From an uncultured Puniceicoccaceae bacterium (GTDB lineage: Bacteria > Verrucomicrobiota > Verrucomicrobiia > Opitutales > Coraliomargaritaceae): DNA of 51,220 bases. A program made the position numbers and the translations under genes. Location: positions 1-51,220 of the forward strand of contig CAJQOS010000052.1 of assembly GCA_905479975.1 (NCBI GenBank), in the 5' to 3' direction. Below, in pieces: positions 43,463-51,220 of the stretch. Numbering within the stretch: position 1 is the stretch's first letter; the number at the start of each line of letters is the position of its first letter. The notes under the pieces were generated by a model that was not told where the DNA came from, did no database searches, and saw only the letters and a list, made by a program, of their open reading frames with translations.

Positions 43463-44907
43463 TCGTATCTGCGGCGCAAGTTGGTCGGTAAAATGCCGAG
43501 CTCTTCGCGGTATTTGGCGACGGTGCGACGTGCGATCTTGATGTCTTTCTCGGTCAGGATGTTGACGATACCTTGGTCGCTATAGGGCTTTGCAGGATTC
43601 TCCTCTTCGATGATGTGACTGATCATGTCTTTGATGGATTTGTTGGAGACTGCCTCGCCGCCGCCTGCTGTGTAGCCCGGGGTGAAAAAATATTTAAATG
43701 GAAACACGCCGTGTGGGGTGCGGATGTATTTATTCGCGATGGCTCGACTCACTGTGGTCTCGTGGACGCCTGCGGTTTGTGCGATGGTGTTCATCGTTAA
43801 CGGGCGTAGCTTGGATACACCGGCATCAAAGAAATTACTCTGGAATTTGAGGATCTCGAGTGTGATACGCTCGATGGTTTGTTGGCGTTGCTCAATCGAG
43901 TTGATGAGGAATTTTCCAGAGCGCATGCGCTCGATCATGAATTCCTTTTCCTTTTTGCTTAGGTTGCCTTTGGCCAGCATATCTTTGTAAGTGCTGCTGA
44001 TCCGTAGGCGAGGGATGTAGTCGTTGTTTAGTACGATCTTCCATTCGCCGTATTCATCTTTGAATACGGTGACGTCGGGCTCGATGACTGCATTCGAGTC
44101 CGGGCTGAAGCGCTTCCCTGGTGATGGTTCGAGGGTGGAGATCTCTTCGATGGCATCTTGGATGTCATCTGTGGTGACGCCGAGCTTGCGCCCGAGTTCG
44201 GGGATGCGGCGGCGGATGAGAAGTTGGAAATGGTCGCGGAGGATGCGGGCTGCGGTTGATGCGCCGCGCCCGCTCAGTTCGAGCTGTGTGGCTAAGCAAT
44301 CTTGCGTGTCTTTGGTCCCAATGCCTGGAGGATCGAAGGTTCGCAGGGTTTCGCTCGCTTTTTGGACAGCGCCGTAAGGGATGCGACTTGTCAGGGCGAT
44401 GTTGGATACCGTCTCTGTTAGAAAGCCATTGTCGTCGATGCTACCGATCAAATAAATGAGGGCTTCGCGCTCTTGGTCGGAGCAGTCTGTCAGTTCGGCT
44501 TGCTCGATGAGATGCTGCTGTAAAGAGGCGCTGGTGGTGAGCGAGTTCATGAAATGCTCGCGGCGCTCCTCATCTTCGGGCGTGTGGCTCTGGCCTGTGT
44601 TCTCCAGTGCATAGTGTTCACGCATGTCTTCGCTCATCCGCTCGATGGCGCTAAAGTCGTCGGCGTTGAAGTCGAGTTCTTCATCTTGGTCGAGCTCGTT
44701 GGCATTTGGCTCTTCGCGGTGTTCTTCGACGCTGATGCTATCAATCGCAAGCTCCTCTAGAAGTGGATTGGCCTGAAGCTCTTCTAGGATGGAGGTGCGC
44801 AGTTCGACTGCAGGTGCTTGTAGAATCTTTAGAGAATTCCGTAGCTGAGGCGCTAAGACGAGCGACTGCGATTGCTTCTGGACTTGTTGGAACCCTTGTG
44901 AGCTCAT
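43459..44907 (-). CDS. rpoN: RNA polymerase sigma-54 factor
   Basis: The 482-aa protein has a Gln/Leu-rich region I ([20 protein letters not shown]) that interacts with activators. An acidic region II (about 55-95), the core-binding domain with [14 protein letters not shown], the helix-turn-helix [18 protein letters not shown] and the C-terminal RpoN box [15 protein letters not shown] follow. It directs RNA polymerase to -24/-12 promoters. It starts 24 bp after the kinase gene on the same strand, so the two are probably co-transcribed, which may link phosphorylation to sigma-54 output (speculative). Confidence 0.95.
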   Translation of the reverse strand: MSSQGFQQVQKQSQSLVLAPQLRNSLKILQAPAVELRTSILEELQANPLLEELAIDSISVEEHREEPNANELDQDEELDFNADDFSAIERMSEDMREHYALENTGQSHTPEDEERREHFMNSLTTSASLQQHLIEQAELTDCSDQEREALIYLIGSIDDNGFLTETVSNIALTSRIPYGAVQKASETLRTFDPPGIGTKDTQDCLATQLELSGRGASTAARILRDHFQLLIRRRIPELGRKLGVTTDDIQDAIEEISTLEPSPGKRFSPDSNAVIEPDVTVFKDEYGEWKIVLNNDYIPRLRISSTYKDMLAKGNLSKKEKEFMIERMRSGKFLINSIEQRQQTIERITLEILKFQSNFFDAGVSKLRPLTMNTIAQTAGVHETTVSRAIANKYIRTPHGVFPFKYFFTPGYTAGGGEAVSNKSIKDMISHIIEEENPAKPYSDQGIVNILTEKDIKIARRTVAKYREELGILPTNLRRRYE

Positions 44908-44931
44908 GCTGGTAGTGTGACGTCGTCGGCG

Positions 44932-45933
44932 CTAGGCCTCTTCGTTTTGTTCGAGTCCTGGTGTCTCGCCTAGAGCCCAGCGCTTTGCCGCGCTGCTGCT
45001 GTTTTTGCCGAATAAGTCTTTAATGTAGCTGGCTAGCTTTTCATTGGTTGGGCCGTAGCCTTCGCCATACAGAAATACTTCCAGTGCGGTGAGCATGTTT
45101 TGAGCGGTTTGATAGCGTTTGTTCCGATCGCGTTGAAATGCGTGTTGTAGGATGTCGTCGAGGCGCGGGTCCAGATCGGGGCGCATTTCTACGAAATCCG
45201 GAATCGTTAATTCGAGGATGTTCTTGCGTGTGGCTTCGCCTGTCTTGGTTTCGAAGATATTTTCGCTCAATAGCATTTCGGCTAGAACGATGGCGCAACT
45301 GAAGAGGTCTGCGCGGGCGTCTGTGACTTCGCGTCGAGCTTGTTCGGGGGAGAGGTATTCGTCTTTGCCTGCAATCACTTCGCCCTCGTCATTATACATG
45401 AGGTCGAGCGCTTTCGCTATGCCGAAGTCAGTGAGCTTTACGTCGCCTTCGTGGGCGAGCATAATGTTGCGCGGGTTCACGTCGCGATGGACGATGCCGA
45501 GCGGGCGGCCGTTGACGTCGCACTTTTGGTGCGCGTAGGAAAGGCCGCGGCAGATCCTGGAAATGATAAAGGCAGCGAGGTCGGCAGGGATGGGTTGATG
45601 TGTCTGAGTGTGGCGGCGTATGAAATCTTCCAGGGTAATACCGTCCACGTATTCCATAGTCATGAAATATTGCCCGCTGATTTCACCGAGGTGATAGGTC
45701 TGGACGATGTTGGTGTGGATCAGGTCAGCGACTAAGCGAGCTTCGCCAATGAAGTTGTTTCGAAACTCTTCAATTTTTGAGTATTCTTCGCGGATCAATT
45801 TGATCGCGACTCGCTTGCTGAAGTGGCCTGCGCCCATTTGTTTGGCCTCATAGACAATACCCATGCCGCCCTCGGCAATCGTATGCACGATCTCGAAGTG
45901 GAGTTCATTGAAGATGTGTTTAATGTGGCTCAC
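44932..45933 (-). CDS. Hanks-type serine/threonine protein kinase
   Basis: The 333-aa cytoplasmic kinase has the glycine loop [12 protein letters not shown], Lys in RVAIKLI, catalytic loop [19 protein letters not shown] and a PEQARRE activation-segment anchor. The usual HRDLKPxN Lys is Asn here (HRDVNPRN), a variant also seen in bacterial (e.g. myxobacterial HRDVSPxN) kinases. There is no transmembrane segment or extracellular sensor. It lies upstream of rpoN. Substrates are unknown. Confidence 0.9.
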   Translation of the reverse strand: MSHIKHIFNELHFEIVHTIAEGGMGIVYEAKQMGAGHFSKRVAIKLIREEYSKIEEFRNNFIGEARLVADLIHTNIVQTYHLGEISGQYFMTMEYVDGITLEDFIRRHTQTHQPIPADLAAFIISRICRGLSYAHQKCDVNGRPLGIVHRDVNPRNIMLAHEGDVKLTDFGIAKALDLMYNDEGEVIAGKDEYLSPEQARREVTDARADLFSCAIVLAEMLLSENIFETKTGEATRKNILELTIPDFVEMRPDLDPRLDDILQHAFQRDRNKRYQTAQNMLTALEVFLYGEGYGPTNEKLASYIKDLFGKNSSSAAKRWALGETPGLEQNEEA

Positions 45934-46063
45934 GCGCTAGATGGAATGCGAATCTTTAACTTTTTCAAGTTAATATGCTGAACTAGCACGAAAAATGCTG
46001 TATTCTTTAATTCAGTGGTAGCCGCTGGTTGACAGCGGGGCTGAAGCGCATTTGTTGTAGACC

Positions 46064-46381
46064 ATGATCACATTGACAGACAGTGCCGTGGCACAAATCC
46101 GAAATTTACAGGCTGAGAAAGCCAGTGAAGGGCAAATACTCCGTATTTTGGTGGAAGCCGGGGGATGCTCCGGCTTCGAGTATGGCATGTCGTTTGATGA
46201 GAAAAAGGCCGACGATCAGGTGTTCGAAAGCAACGGCGTTGAATTTCTTGTCGATGAAACCAGCTTGGAATACTTAGACGGCAGTGTGGTGGATTTCGAT
46301 GATGGTCTCTCGGGGAAGGGCTTTGAAGTGCGCAATCCGAACGCCAGCAGCACTTGCGGCTGCGGTCGCTCCTTTAATTAA
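46064..46381 (+). CDS. A-type iron-sulfur carrier (IscA/ErpA family)
   Basis: The 105-aa protein is a complete HesB/IscA fold with the three cluster cysteines: EAGGCSGFEYGM (Cys about 35) and the C-terminal CGCGRSF pair. It receives or passes Fe-S clusters to apoproteins. The start is the first ATG in the frame after a gene-free region. The gene is convergent with the FAD-dependent oxidoreductase; only 3 bp separate the two stops. The specific subtype (IscA, SufA or ErpA) is not decidable by eye. Confidence 0.93.
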   Translation: MITLTDSAVAQIRNLQAEKASEGQILRILVEAGGCSGFEYGMSFDEKKADDQVFESNGVEFLVDETSLEYLDGSVVDFDDGLSGKGFEVRNPNASSTCGCGRSFN

Positions 46382-46384
46382 GTG

Positions 46385-47989
46385 TTACTTCACATCATTC
46401 GCTGCCGCTGCTTCCGCACAGCGGATGCCGTCGAGCGCTGCACTGACGATGCCGCCGGCGTAGCCTGCGCCTTCGCCGCAGGGGTAGAGGCCGTTCACAT
46501 CTGGATGTTGCAGAGTGTCGGCGTCACGTGGCACGCGCACGGGGGAGCTGGTGCGTGTTTCGAAGCCAATTAAATTGCACTCCTCGGTAATGTAACCGTG
46601 CATTTGTTGGCCGAACAGTTTAAGCCCGCGGCGCATGCGTGAGACAATCCACTCGGGCATGATCTCGTCGAGGCGGGCACTCTTGATACCAGGAAAGTAG
46701 CTGGTATTCGGCAGATTCGCTGAGAGTTGGCCTTCGAGGAAGTCGGTCACGCGTTGTCCCGGTGCGACTTGGCCTCCGCCGCCGGCTTGTTTCGCGGCGA
46801 TCTCAAGTTGCTTTTGAAAGGCAATACCAGCTAAGACGCCGTGCTCGGCTTTAAAAGGTTCCGTGTCTTCCGGCTCGACGCTGACCACCATGCCACTGTT
46901 GGCGAACGGAGAGTCGCGTCGTGCGAGGCTCATGCCGTTGACCACGACTTCGTCATTTTCGGTCGCGGCGGGCACGATGAATCCGCCCGGGCACATACAA
47001 AACGAATGCACGCCACGATCATCAATTTTCGTGGCGAGTCGATAGCTGGCGGCGGGCAGCAGGCGCGGGCGCTCTTGCCCGAGCGGGTAGTGATACTGCG
47101 CGCTATCGATCAGCGGCTGCGGGTGCTCGATACGCACACCGACGGCGAAGGGCTTTTGCTCTAGGCGCACATTCTGGTTGTGTAGTTGCTGGTAAATGTC
47201 GCGCGCAGAGTGGCCAGTTGCCAAGATGACACGGTCGCTGAGGAACTCGCGTCCATCGACTGTCGTGACACCGCGAATGCGGCCATCGCTGAGGATGAAG
47301 TGGTTGACCTTCGCGCCGAAGTGCACTTCGCCACCTGCTTCGAGGATGGATTGACGCATCGCCATGACCACCTTCGGTAATAGGTTGGAGCCGATGTGCG
47401 GGTGTGCATCGATCAGGATGCGTTCCGGTGCGCCGTGGGCGACGAACGTCTCGTAAATATCGCGAATCGGGCCGCGCTTTTTGGCGCGTGTGTAAAGTTT
47501 GCCGTCCGAGAACGTGCCGGCACCCCCTTCGCCAAAGCAATAGTTGGAGTCTTCGATCACGGTGCCTTCTTTGAGGATGGGGCCGAGGTCGAAGCGGCGA
47601 GCGGAGGCGTCTTTGCCGCGCTCCAAAATGATGGGTTTGAGGCCGAGTTCGAGTGCGCGTAGTGCCGCAAACATCCCCGCAGGGCCGCAGCCAATGATGA
47701 TGACTGATTTGGCATCCGAGGCAGGTGTCGCGTAATTGGGCTTCAGCTCCGGCTCGGGTGGGAGCGGCAGATCGATGCCGACTGCAATGCGCAGTTGCAC
47801 CTTGATGTGCTTCTGGCGGGCATCAATGGAGTGCTTGCGCAGGCGCATATCGACGATCCGTTCCTCCGGAACCTCCAGCTTTATCGCGATGGCAGTTCTC
47901 CATGCGGCGGTCTCTTCGGATTGTTCAAGCGGTAGGACGATATCGACGAGCGGTGCTTGCTCGACTCCTTCTGGTGTATTTTCAGGCAT
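46385..47989 (-). CDS. FAD-dependent dehydrogenase (COG2509-like)
   Basis: The 534-aa protein has an N-terminal ~85-residue extra domain, a Rossmann FAD site (SVIIIGCGPAGMFAALRALE, about 92-111), the strings EGGAGTFSDGKLYTRAK and VILATGHSARDIYQQL, and a C-terminal GLYPCGEGAGYAGGIVSAALDG. This arrangement is that of the large uncharacterised FAD-dependent dehydrogenases often annotated as geranylgeranyl reductase-like. Substrate is unknown. It is cytoplasmic by sequence. Confidence 0.85.
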   Translation of the reverse strand: MPENTPEGVEQAPLVDIVLPLEQSEETAAWRTAIAIKLEVPEERIVDMRLRKHSIDARQKHIKVQLRIAVGIDLPLPPEPELKPNYATPASDAKSVIIIGCGPAGMFAALRALELGLKPIILERGKDASARRFDLGPILKEGTVIEDSNYCFGEGGAGTFSDGKLYTRAKKRGPIRDIYETFVAHGAPERILIDAHPHIGSNLLPKVVMAMRQSILEAGGEVHFGAKVNHFILSDGRIRGVTTVDGREFLSDRVILATGHSARDIYQQLHNQNVRLEQKPFAVGVRIEHPQPLIDSAQYHYPLGQERPRLLPAASYRLATKIDDRGVHSFCMCPGGFIVPAATENDEVVVNGMSLARRDSPFANSGMVVSVEPEDTEPFKAEHGVLAGIAFQKQLEIAAKQAGGGGQVAPGQRVTDFLEGQLSANLPNTSYFPGIKSARLDEIMPEWIVSRMRRGLKLFGQQMHGYITEECNLIGFETRTSSPVRVPRDADTLQHPDVNGLYPCGEGAGYAGGIVSAALDGIRCAEAAAANDVK

Positions 47990-48115
47990 ATTCAGAGGGG
48001 AGTATCTGTTCTGATCGGCCTAGGACAACAAGTTTGTTCTGCTAGAATCAGGAAAGGGTATGGGCGGAATCGGGTTCTCTGTCGCTGCCATTTTCGGTAG
48101 CCCGTAGTCGCTGAG

Positions 48116-48139
48116 AGCGCAGATTCGCCCATCTGCGCT
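48116..48139. other. Perfect 9-bp hairpin
   Basis: AGCGCAGAT and ATCTGCGCT enclose a 6-nt loop (TCGCCC). No T-run follows on either strand. It lies just left of the GyrI-like relic, at the point where recognisable coding similarity begins, so it may mark the deletion junction. Confidence 0.45.
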
Positions 48140-48141
48140 GG

Positions 48142-48327
48142 AAGATCTTGCTACATGTGGGGCCTTACGAAAATGAGGCTTCGACCTTTCAAGTGATGGA
48201 GGATTTCGCCGCAACCGAAGGCGTCACACGACTGTCTAAGCAGCATCGCGAGATTTATCTGTCTGATTTTCGCAGGACTGCTCCTTGAAAATTGAAAACC
48301 GTCTTGAGGTTTCAACTCGAGGATTGA
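48142..48327 (+). pseudogene. C-terminal relic of a GyrI-like (effector-binding) protein
   Basis: In one frame the segment encodes LLHVGPYENEASTFQVMEDF, then RLSKQHREIYLSDFRRTAP, a stop (TGA at 48286-48288), and in the same frame KLKTVLRFQLED before a second stop. The pattern matches the C-terminal part of GyrI-like small-molecule-binding proteins, where the motif continues TAPEKLKTVLR. The conserved Glu codon is replaced by TGA, and the N-terminal half is missing, so this is a broken gene. It ends 4 bp before the second 141-bp repeat. Confidence 0.65.
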
Positions 48328-48330
48328 GGC

Positions 48331-48471
48331 GTAGGTGGCTTCCTTTGGGACGGGAGATCCTGGGCTTGTTTCAAACCCTGAGCTTGTCGAAGTGTCGAAT
48401 GGGTGGCCGCCCGCTTGGAGGAAATGTGATCGATGGCCATGTCGGTCGAGCACCTAAAGGAACGCGACTAC
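48331..48471. repeat. 141-bp dispersed repeat, copy 2
   Basis: Same length, order and orientation as 21170-21310, with the same GTAGGTGGCTTCCTTT start and the same ACCTAAAGGAAC end. Differences are scattered single bases. A short TTGAGGCG sequence also precedes both copies. Confidence 0.85.
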
Positions 48472-48537
48472 AAAAATCGCAACTGACCGTCGGTTCCATC
48501 AGCAGCATTGTTTTCCAGAAACGTATGCATGCCTCGT

Positions 48538-49650
48538 TTAAATTCTGACCTCGTTCACCGTGATCTTGAGGTCGCGTTCGTAGCGGCGAATGAGTTTCAT
48601 TTCGTCCTCACTGGCGAGTGAGATGGCGTGGCCGCTTTCACCCATGCGGGCAGTGCGACCGACGCGGTGGAGGTAGTCGCCTGAGTCGGAGGGAAGGTCG
48701 ACATTGATGATGTGGGTGACGCCTTTGATGTCTAATCCTCTGGCGGCGACATCGGATGCGATGAGGACTTTAATTTCGCCGCTGCGGAATTGTTCAAGTG
48801 CGGTTTGTCGCTCGAATTTACTTAAGCCGGCATGCAGCACATTGACGTGCAGGTGTCTGCGTTCGAGGTCGGCTCCGAGCTCCTCGGCGTTTTCGTTGCG
48901 ATGGACAAAGGCGATGGCTCGTTCGGGGCGGGCGGTCTTGATGAAATGGTGCAGTGCGCGCGCTTTGTTGTGATAGGGCGCTTCGATGTAGCCGTGCTCA
49001 ATCGTGGGCACGACTTGCTGTGCCTTGGCTTGGTGCCATTGCACGTCTTTGCCGATGGATTGCGCGGTGTTAAAGGCGTTGCCTTTTTCGGTGGCGGAGG
49101 TGAACACCACTTGGCGCTGGTCGCGTGGCGTCATTTTGAGGAATGCTTCGACGTCTTCGATGCTGTCGTCGGCCAGCATGTTGTCGGCCTCGTCGATCAC
49201 GATCATGTGGCAGCGGTGTAGCTTGAGCTTACGTTGAATGTTGAGCTCAAGCATGCGTCCGACGGTGCCGACCACGACGTGTGGCTTCTTCTTGAGCTTT
49301 TCTTTTTGGCGCACGACGGAGGCGTTGCCGATTAAGAGTTGGCTGCGGATGGCTGGCTCGTTGTCTTTTTCGAGCAAGCGTATGCACTCGTGGATCTGCA
49401 CGGCCAGTTCCTGTGTGGGTGACAGCACGGCGAGTTGCAGATCTTTGCTGCTGGCATCAATGCGTTCGAGCAGTGGCAGGAGGTAGGCGAGTGTTTTACC
49501 ACTACCAGTCGGGGCGCTGAGCCAGGCGTCCTGTTGATTGCTTAAAGTCGGGTAGGCCTGCACTTGGATATCTGCGGGCGTCGTGATGTTTTGGCTGGCC
49601 AGTGCTTCGATGCGACTGTCTGAGAGTCCAAGTGATTTAAATGTGTTCAT
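48538..49650 (-). CDS. DEAD-box RNA helicase
   Basis: The ~370-aa protein is a compact DEAD-box helicase with the Q-motif region (TTPADIQVQAYP), motif I APTGSGKT, motif II VIDEADNML, motif III SATEK, then ASDVAARGLDIKGVTHIIN and motif VI HRVGRTARMG. It lacks the long basic tails of DeaD or RhlE, which suggests ribosome assembly or RNA turnover. ATG 49650 gives the usual MNTFKSLGLSD start. It is not placed in a specific subfamily. Confidence 0.9.
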   Translation of the reverse strand: MNTFKSLGLSDSRIEALASQNITTPADIQVQAYPTLSNQQDAWLSAPTGSGKTLAYLLPLLERIDASSKDLQLAVLSPTQELAVQIHECIRLLEKDNEPAIRSQLLIGNASVVRQKEKLKKKPHVVVGTVGRMLELNIQRKLKLHRCHMIVIDEADNMLADDSIEDVEAFLKMTPRDQRQVVFTSATEKGNAFNTAQSIGKDVQWHQAKAQQVVPTIEHGYIEAPYHNKARALHHFIKTARPERAIAFVHRNENAEELGADLERRHLHVNVLHAGLSKFERQTALEQFRSGEIKVLIASDVAARGLDIKGVTHIINVDLPSDSGDYLHRVGRTARMGESGHAISLASEDEMKLIRRYERDLKITVNEVRI

Positions 49651-49714
49651 GCGTGAGCGGAAAATCGGTGGTTTCGCAGGCGGAGTCAAGCGAGGTGCTG
49701 TGAGTGCTGTTTTT

Positions 49715-49930
49715 CGTAGTGTGAAGCTTTAGCGAGCGTGTCATTGCATATTATCAGATTAACAAAATTTAGATAGGATGGCATTCTAGCCATGCGTATT
49801 TTGTGGCTGAAAGGCTTCGCCATCTCCAGCAGAGCTCCGTCTTGCCTGTGACTGATTTTACGGGACAGACAGGAATGTCTGTGTCACGTCGCTTATCGGC
49901 ACTGAACGCTCGCTAAAGCTTCACGCTACG
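49715..49930. mobile_element. 216-bp element with 25-bp inverted ends
   Basis: The ends (49715-49739 and 49906-49930) are inverted repeats of each other with one mismatch in 25 bp; the common core reads GTGAAGCTTTAGCGAGCGT. A related solo end lies at 43444-43462. The interior includes CATCTCCAGCAGAGCTCC (49821-49838), a variant of the repeats at 10177 and 17398, and the self-complementary ACAGACAGGAATGTCTGTG. No coding sequence. The right end supplies the stop and last four codons of the EamA gene. No clear target duplication was seen. Confidence 0.65.
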
Positions 49931-50797
49931 CACTGCTTCTGGTGCTTTACGCTGGCCGATCATCACGGCGGCGGCGATGAGTGCGGCGCCGATGGCGAGG
50001 CGCACTAAAGTCTCGGTGTTGCTGTTATCGATCTCGCCGAAAACAAACAAGGAGCTGAGCACGGCGAGGGGGACGACGGCGTTGTTGAAGGCGGCGAGTG
50101 TGCCGGGATTGCTGAGGGCCGCGCCCTTATTCCAAAGGAAAAATCCGAGGCCGGAGGCGATGCAGCCGAGATAGAGCAGGGCTTGCCATTGAGACGCACT
50201 GACTTCGAGCGTTGCCCAATCGGTAAAGACTAAGCTGAAGACGAGGGCACAAAGTGTGCCGCCGATATACAGTAGGGCGAAGCCGTCGCGATCGTTGATG
50301 TTCTTGTGCTGGCGCTTCCAGTCGCGGTAGGCGACTTGTCCGTAGGCGAAGGCGAGGCCGGCGAGTTGCATGAGTCCGAAGCCGATGAAGATATCGCCCG
50401 AGGGCGTGCCTTTGGCTTTGATGATGGTTGCGCCGAGCACGGAGAGCAGGGCGGCGAATAGATAGCGCGGAGTAAAGCGTCGCTTTCGTGCATCGTAGAT
50501 GAGCACGACGTAGACGGGCGTGAGCACGGTGAAGAGTGCGACGAGGTGGGAGGGGATGTAGCTAAAGGCCTTGATGTAACAGATATACATCAGCCCGAAT
50601 TGAATCGCACCATAGAGGACGAGCCGGAGGGAGTCGGTTTTGCCGATTCCTTTAGGCCGTAGGAAGGGCAGGAAGAGCAGGGTCGCACAGCCGAGTCGTA
50701 AGGTGGCGACGAAGTAGGAGTCGACTCCGGCCAAAGTGCTGCCGATTAGGCCGAATGAGAAGGCCCAGAGGAGAGAGACGATGGCTAGGTAGAGCAT
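49913..50797 (-). CDS. EamA/DMT family transporter
   Basis: The 294-aa protein has about ten hydrophobic helices in two EamA-type halves, starting LYLAIVSLLWAFSFGLIGS and later ALLSVLGATIIK and LAAFNNAVVPLAVLSSL. Members export metabolites such as amino acids or their precursors across the inner membrane. Substrate is unknown. The C-terminal SVKL and stop are encoded by the inverted-repeat element at 49906-49930, so the end of the protein may have been altered by an insertion. Confidence 0.88.
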   Translation of the reverse strand: MLYLAIVSLLWAFSFGLIGSTLAGVDSYFVATLRLGCATLLFLPFLRPKGIGKTDSLRLVLYGAIQFGLMYICYIKAFSYIPSHLVALFTVLTPVYVVLIYDARKRRFTPRYLFAALLSVLGATIIKAKGTPSGDIFIGFGLMQLAGLAFAYGQVAYRDWKRQHKNINDRDGFALLYIGGTLCALVFSLVFTDWATLEVSASQWQALLYLGCIASGLGFFLWNKGAALSNPGTLAAFNNAVVPLAVLSSLFVFGEIDNSNTETLVRLAIGAALIAAAVMIGQRKAPEAVRSVKL

Positions 50798-50805
50798 GGG
50801 GGAGG

Positions 50806-50840
50806 GAAAGTGGAAAGTGGAAAGTGGAAAGTGGAAAGCT
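50806..50840. repeat. GAAAGTG heptamer tandem repeat
   Basis: Four perfect GAAAGTG units and a changed fifth (GAAAGCT) lie 8 bp upstream of the EamA transporter start, on its 5' side. They would lie within its leader or promoter, so unit number might affect expression. Confidence 0.8.
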
Positions 50841-50881
50841 GGATGTCAGCTATGATAGAAAGCAAGCCACGTGGCTGCTCG

Positions 50882-50991
50882 CGTCTTAATCCTACTCTTA
50901 ATCTTTATCGTAATCAAAGCGTTGGAAAAGAAGACCTGCTGCCTCTGGTTGGAGGATTAAGATTATGAGTAAGATTACGATTAGGACGTTG
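50882..50991. repeat. Imperfect inverted repeat of TAATC-rich sequence
   Basis: A left arm (about 50882-50915, reading CGTCTTAATCCTACTCTTAA) and a right arm (about 50953-50991) are imperfect reverse complements with a ~40-bp centre. The arms themselves are low-complexity TAATCnTA repeats. No gene is seen in 50841-51007. Confidence 0.6.
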
Positions 50992-51007
50992 CGGTCCTTT
51001 AAAGCAA

Positions 51008-51037
51008 AGAGCCTTGTCGCATACACGACAAGGCTCT
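51008..51037 (-). terminator. Terminator of the TonB-receptor gene
   Basis: A perfect 12-bp stem (AGAGCCTTGTCG / CGACAAGGCTCT) with a 6-nt loop lies 23 bp beyond the stop codon of the minus-strand gene at the window edge. On that strand it is followed by TTTGCTTT. Confidence 0.8.
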
Positions 51038-51059
51038 GGTTCATTCGATGGAAAGATGC

Positions 51060-51220
51060 TTACCAGCGGTAAGTCGCACCGACGGAGACTTGGTCGCCGC
51101 GGCCTGGTGTGCCGGGGACTTCTTCGAAGTCGTCGTCCCATGCATTATCGACTGCTGCGAAAAGCTCGAGGCCATCCACTTGTGGTAGGAAGATGCTGAG
51201 TCCGACCGTGGTGAAGAAGG
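51060..51220 (-). CDS. C-terminus of a TonB-dependent receptor-like outer-membrane protein (partial)
   Basis: The gene runs in from the right edge of the window and stops at TAA 51060-51062. The last ~53 residues include LFAAVDNAWDDDFEEVPGTP and end VSVGATYRW. The VDNxxDxxFEEVPGxP pattern and an aromatic last residue (beta-signal for outer-membrane insertion) are typical of TonB-dependent receptors. Substrate and full domain structure are outside the window. Confidence 0.7.
   Translation of the reverse strand, partial: FFTTVGLSIFLPQVDGLELFAAVDNAWDDDFEEVPGTPGRGDQVSVGATYRW

Larger units (their letters stand above)
47990..48537. other. 548-bp gap with relic gene and repeat
   Basis: Besides the hairpin, the GyrI-like relic and the 141-bp repeat (48331-48471), I see no intact gene or clear terminator. 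The gap lies upstream of the FAD protein gene and downstream of the helicase gene. Confidence 0.6.

Noticed and set aside
46083..46277. 64-codon frame inside the A-type Fe-S carrier gene
   Set aside because: Alternative frame of an intact, well-recognised 105-aa protein.
48116..48139. Terminator for the FAD protein or helicase gene
   Set aside because: The hairpin is perfect, but no T-run follows on either strand and neither gene ends next to it.

Overview
The window looks like a chromosomal piece of a free-living Gram-negative bacterium, most likely a marine Verrucomicrobiota of the Opitutae (Puniceicoccales / Coraliomargarita-Lentimonas type). This is inferred from the gene set: K+-type membrane pyrophosphatase, adjacent gltX and glnS, PilT-type ATPases, sigma-54, Hanks kinase, lipoproteins and a TonB-receptor C-terminus. 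It also fits the GC-rich core genes, weak Shine-Dalgarno sites and abundant short intergenic repeats. No rRNA or CRISPR array is present. I used no database, so every family call is from motif and sequence recognition.

Layout. 1-685: probable right end of an integrated element (excisionase-like HTH, then a 3' fragment of tRNA-Gly(CCC)). 745-13571: core genes (hppA, CPA2 antiporter, a DUF192 - TMTC-like membrane protein - metY operon whose start and stop codons overlap, an M24 peptidase, two PilT-family ATPases, a rhodanese protein). 13813-25483: purH, an AbrB/Doc toxin-antitoxin pair, an M48 lipoprotein, gltX, glnS, a PhoD-like phosphatase, trpS and an acidic coiled-coil membrane protein. 25561-27087: a PAS-histidine kinase-receiver hybrid whose receiver lacks its acceptor Asp. 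39850-51220: response regulator, MBL hydrolase, TIG lipoprotein, HemW-like radical SAM protein, rpoN plus Hanks kinase, A-type Fe-S carrier, FAD protein, DEAD-box helicase, EamA transporter and the C-terminus of a TonB-dependent receptor.

The centre of interest is a defence island between perfect 63-bp direct repeats (27132-27194 and 39623-39685). The right repeat is the 3' end of an intact tRNA-Leu(CAA); the left is the displaced copy. The 12,491-bp unit holds one co-directional operon: hsdR, a RelE/HigB-like toxin, a HigA-like antitoxin, a SecB-like chaperone (a toxin-antitoxin-chaperone or TAC module), a TPR protein, an HsdS specificity subunit fused in one frame to an SMC/ABC-type AAA ATPase, an HNH nuclease, a 30-codon ORF and hsdM. 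It therefore combines a type I restriction-modification system, a TAC module, and an ATPase+HNH pair resembling Septu (PtuA/PtuB) whose ATPase is tethered to the DNA-recognition subunit. No recombinase gene lies inside.

Small repeats also stand out: a 243-bp MITE with terminal inverted repeats and a perfect 9-bp target duplication (22522-22782), a 141-bp repeat present twice (21170 and 48331), a 216-bp element with 25-bp inverted ends (49715-49930), and a (GAGTGA)8 microsatellite. Two gene relics, of a peroxiredoxin and a GyrI-like protein, lie beside such repeats.
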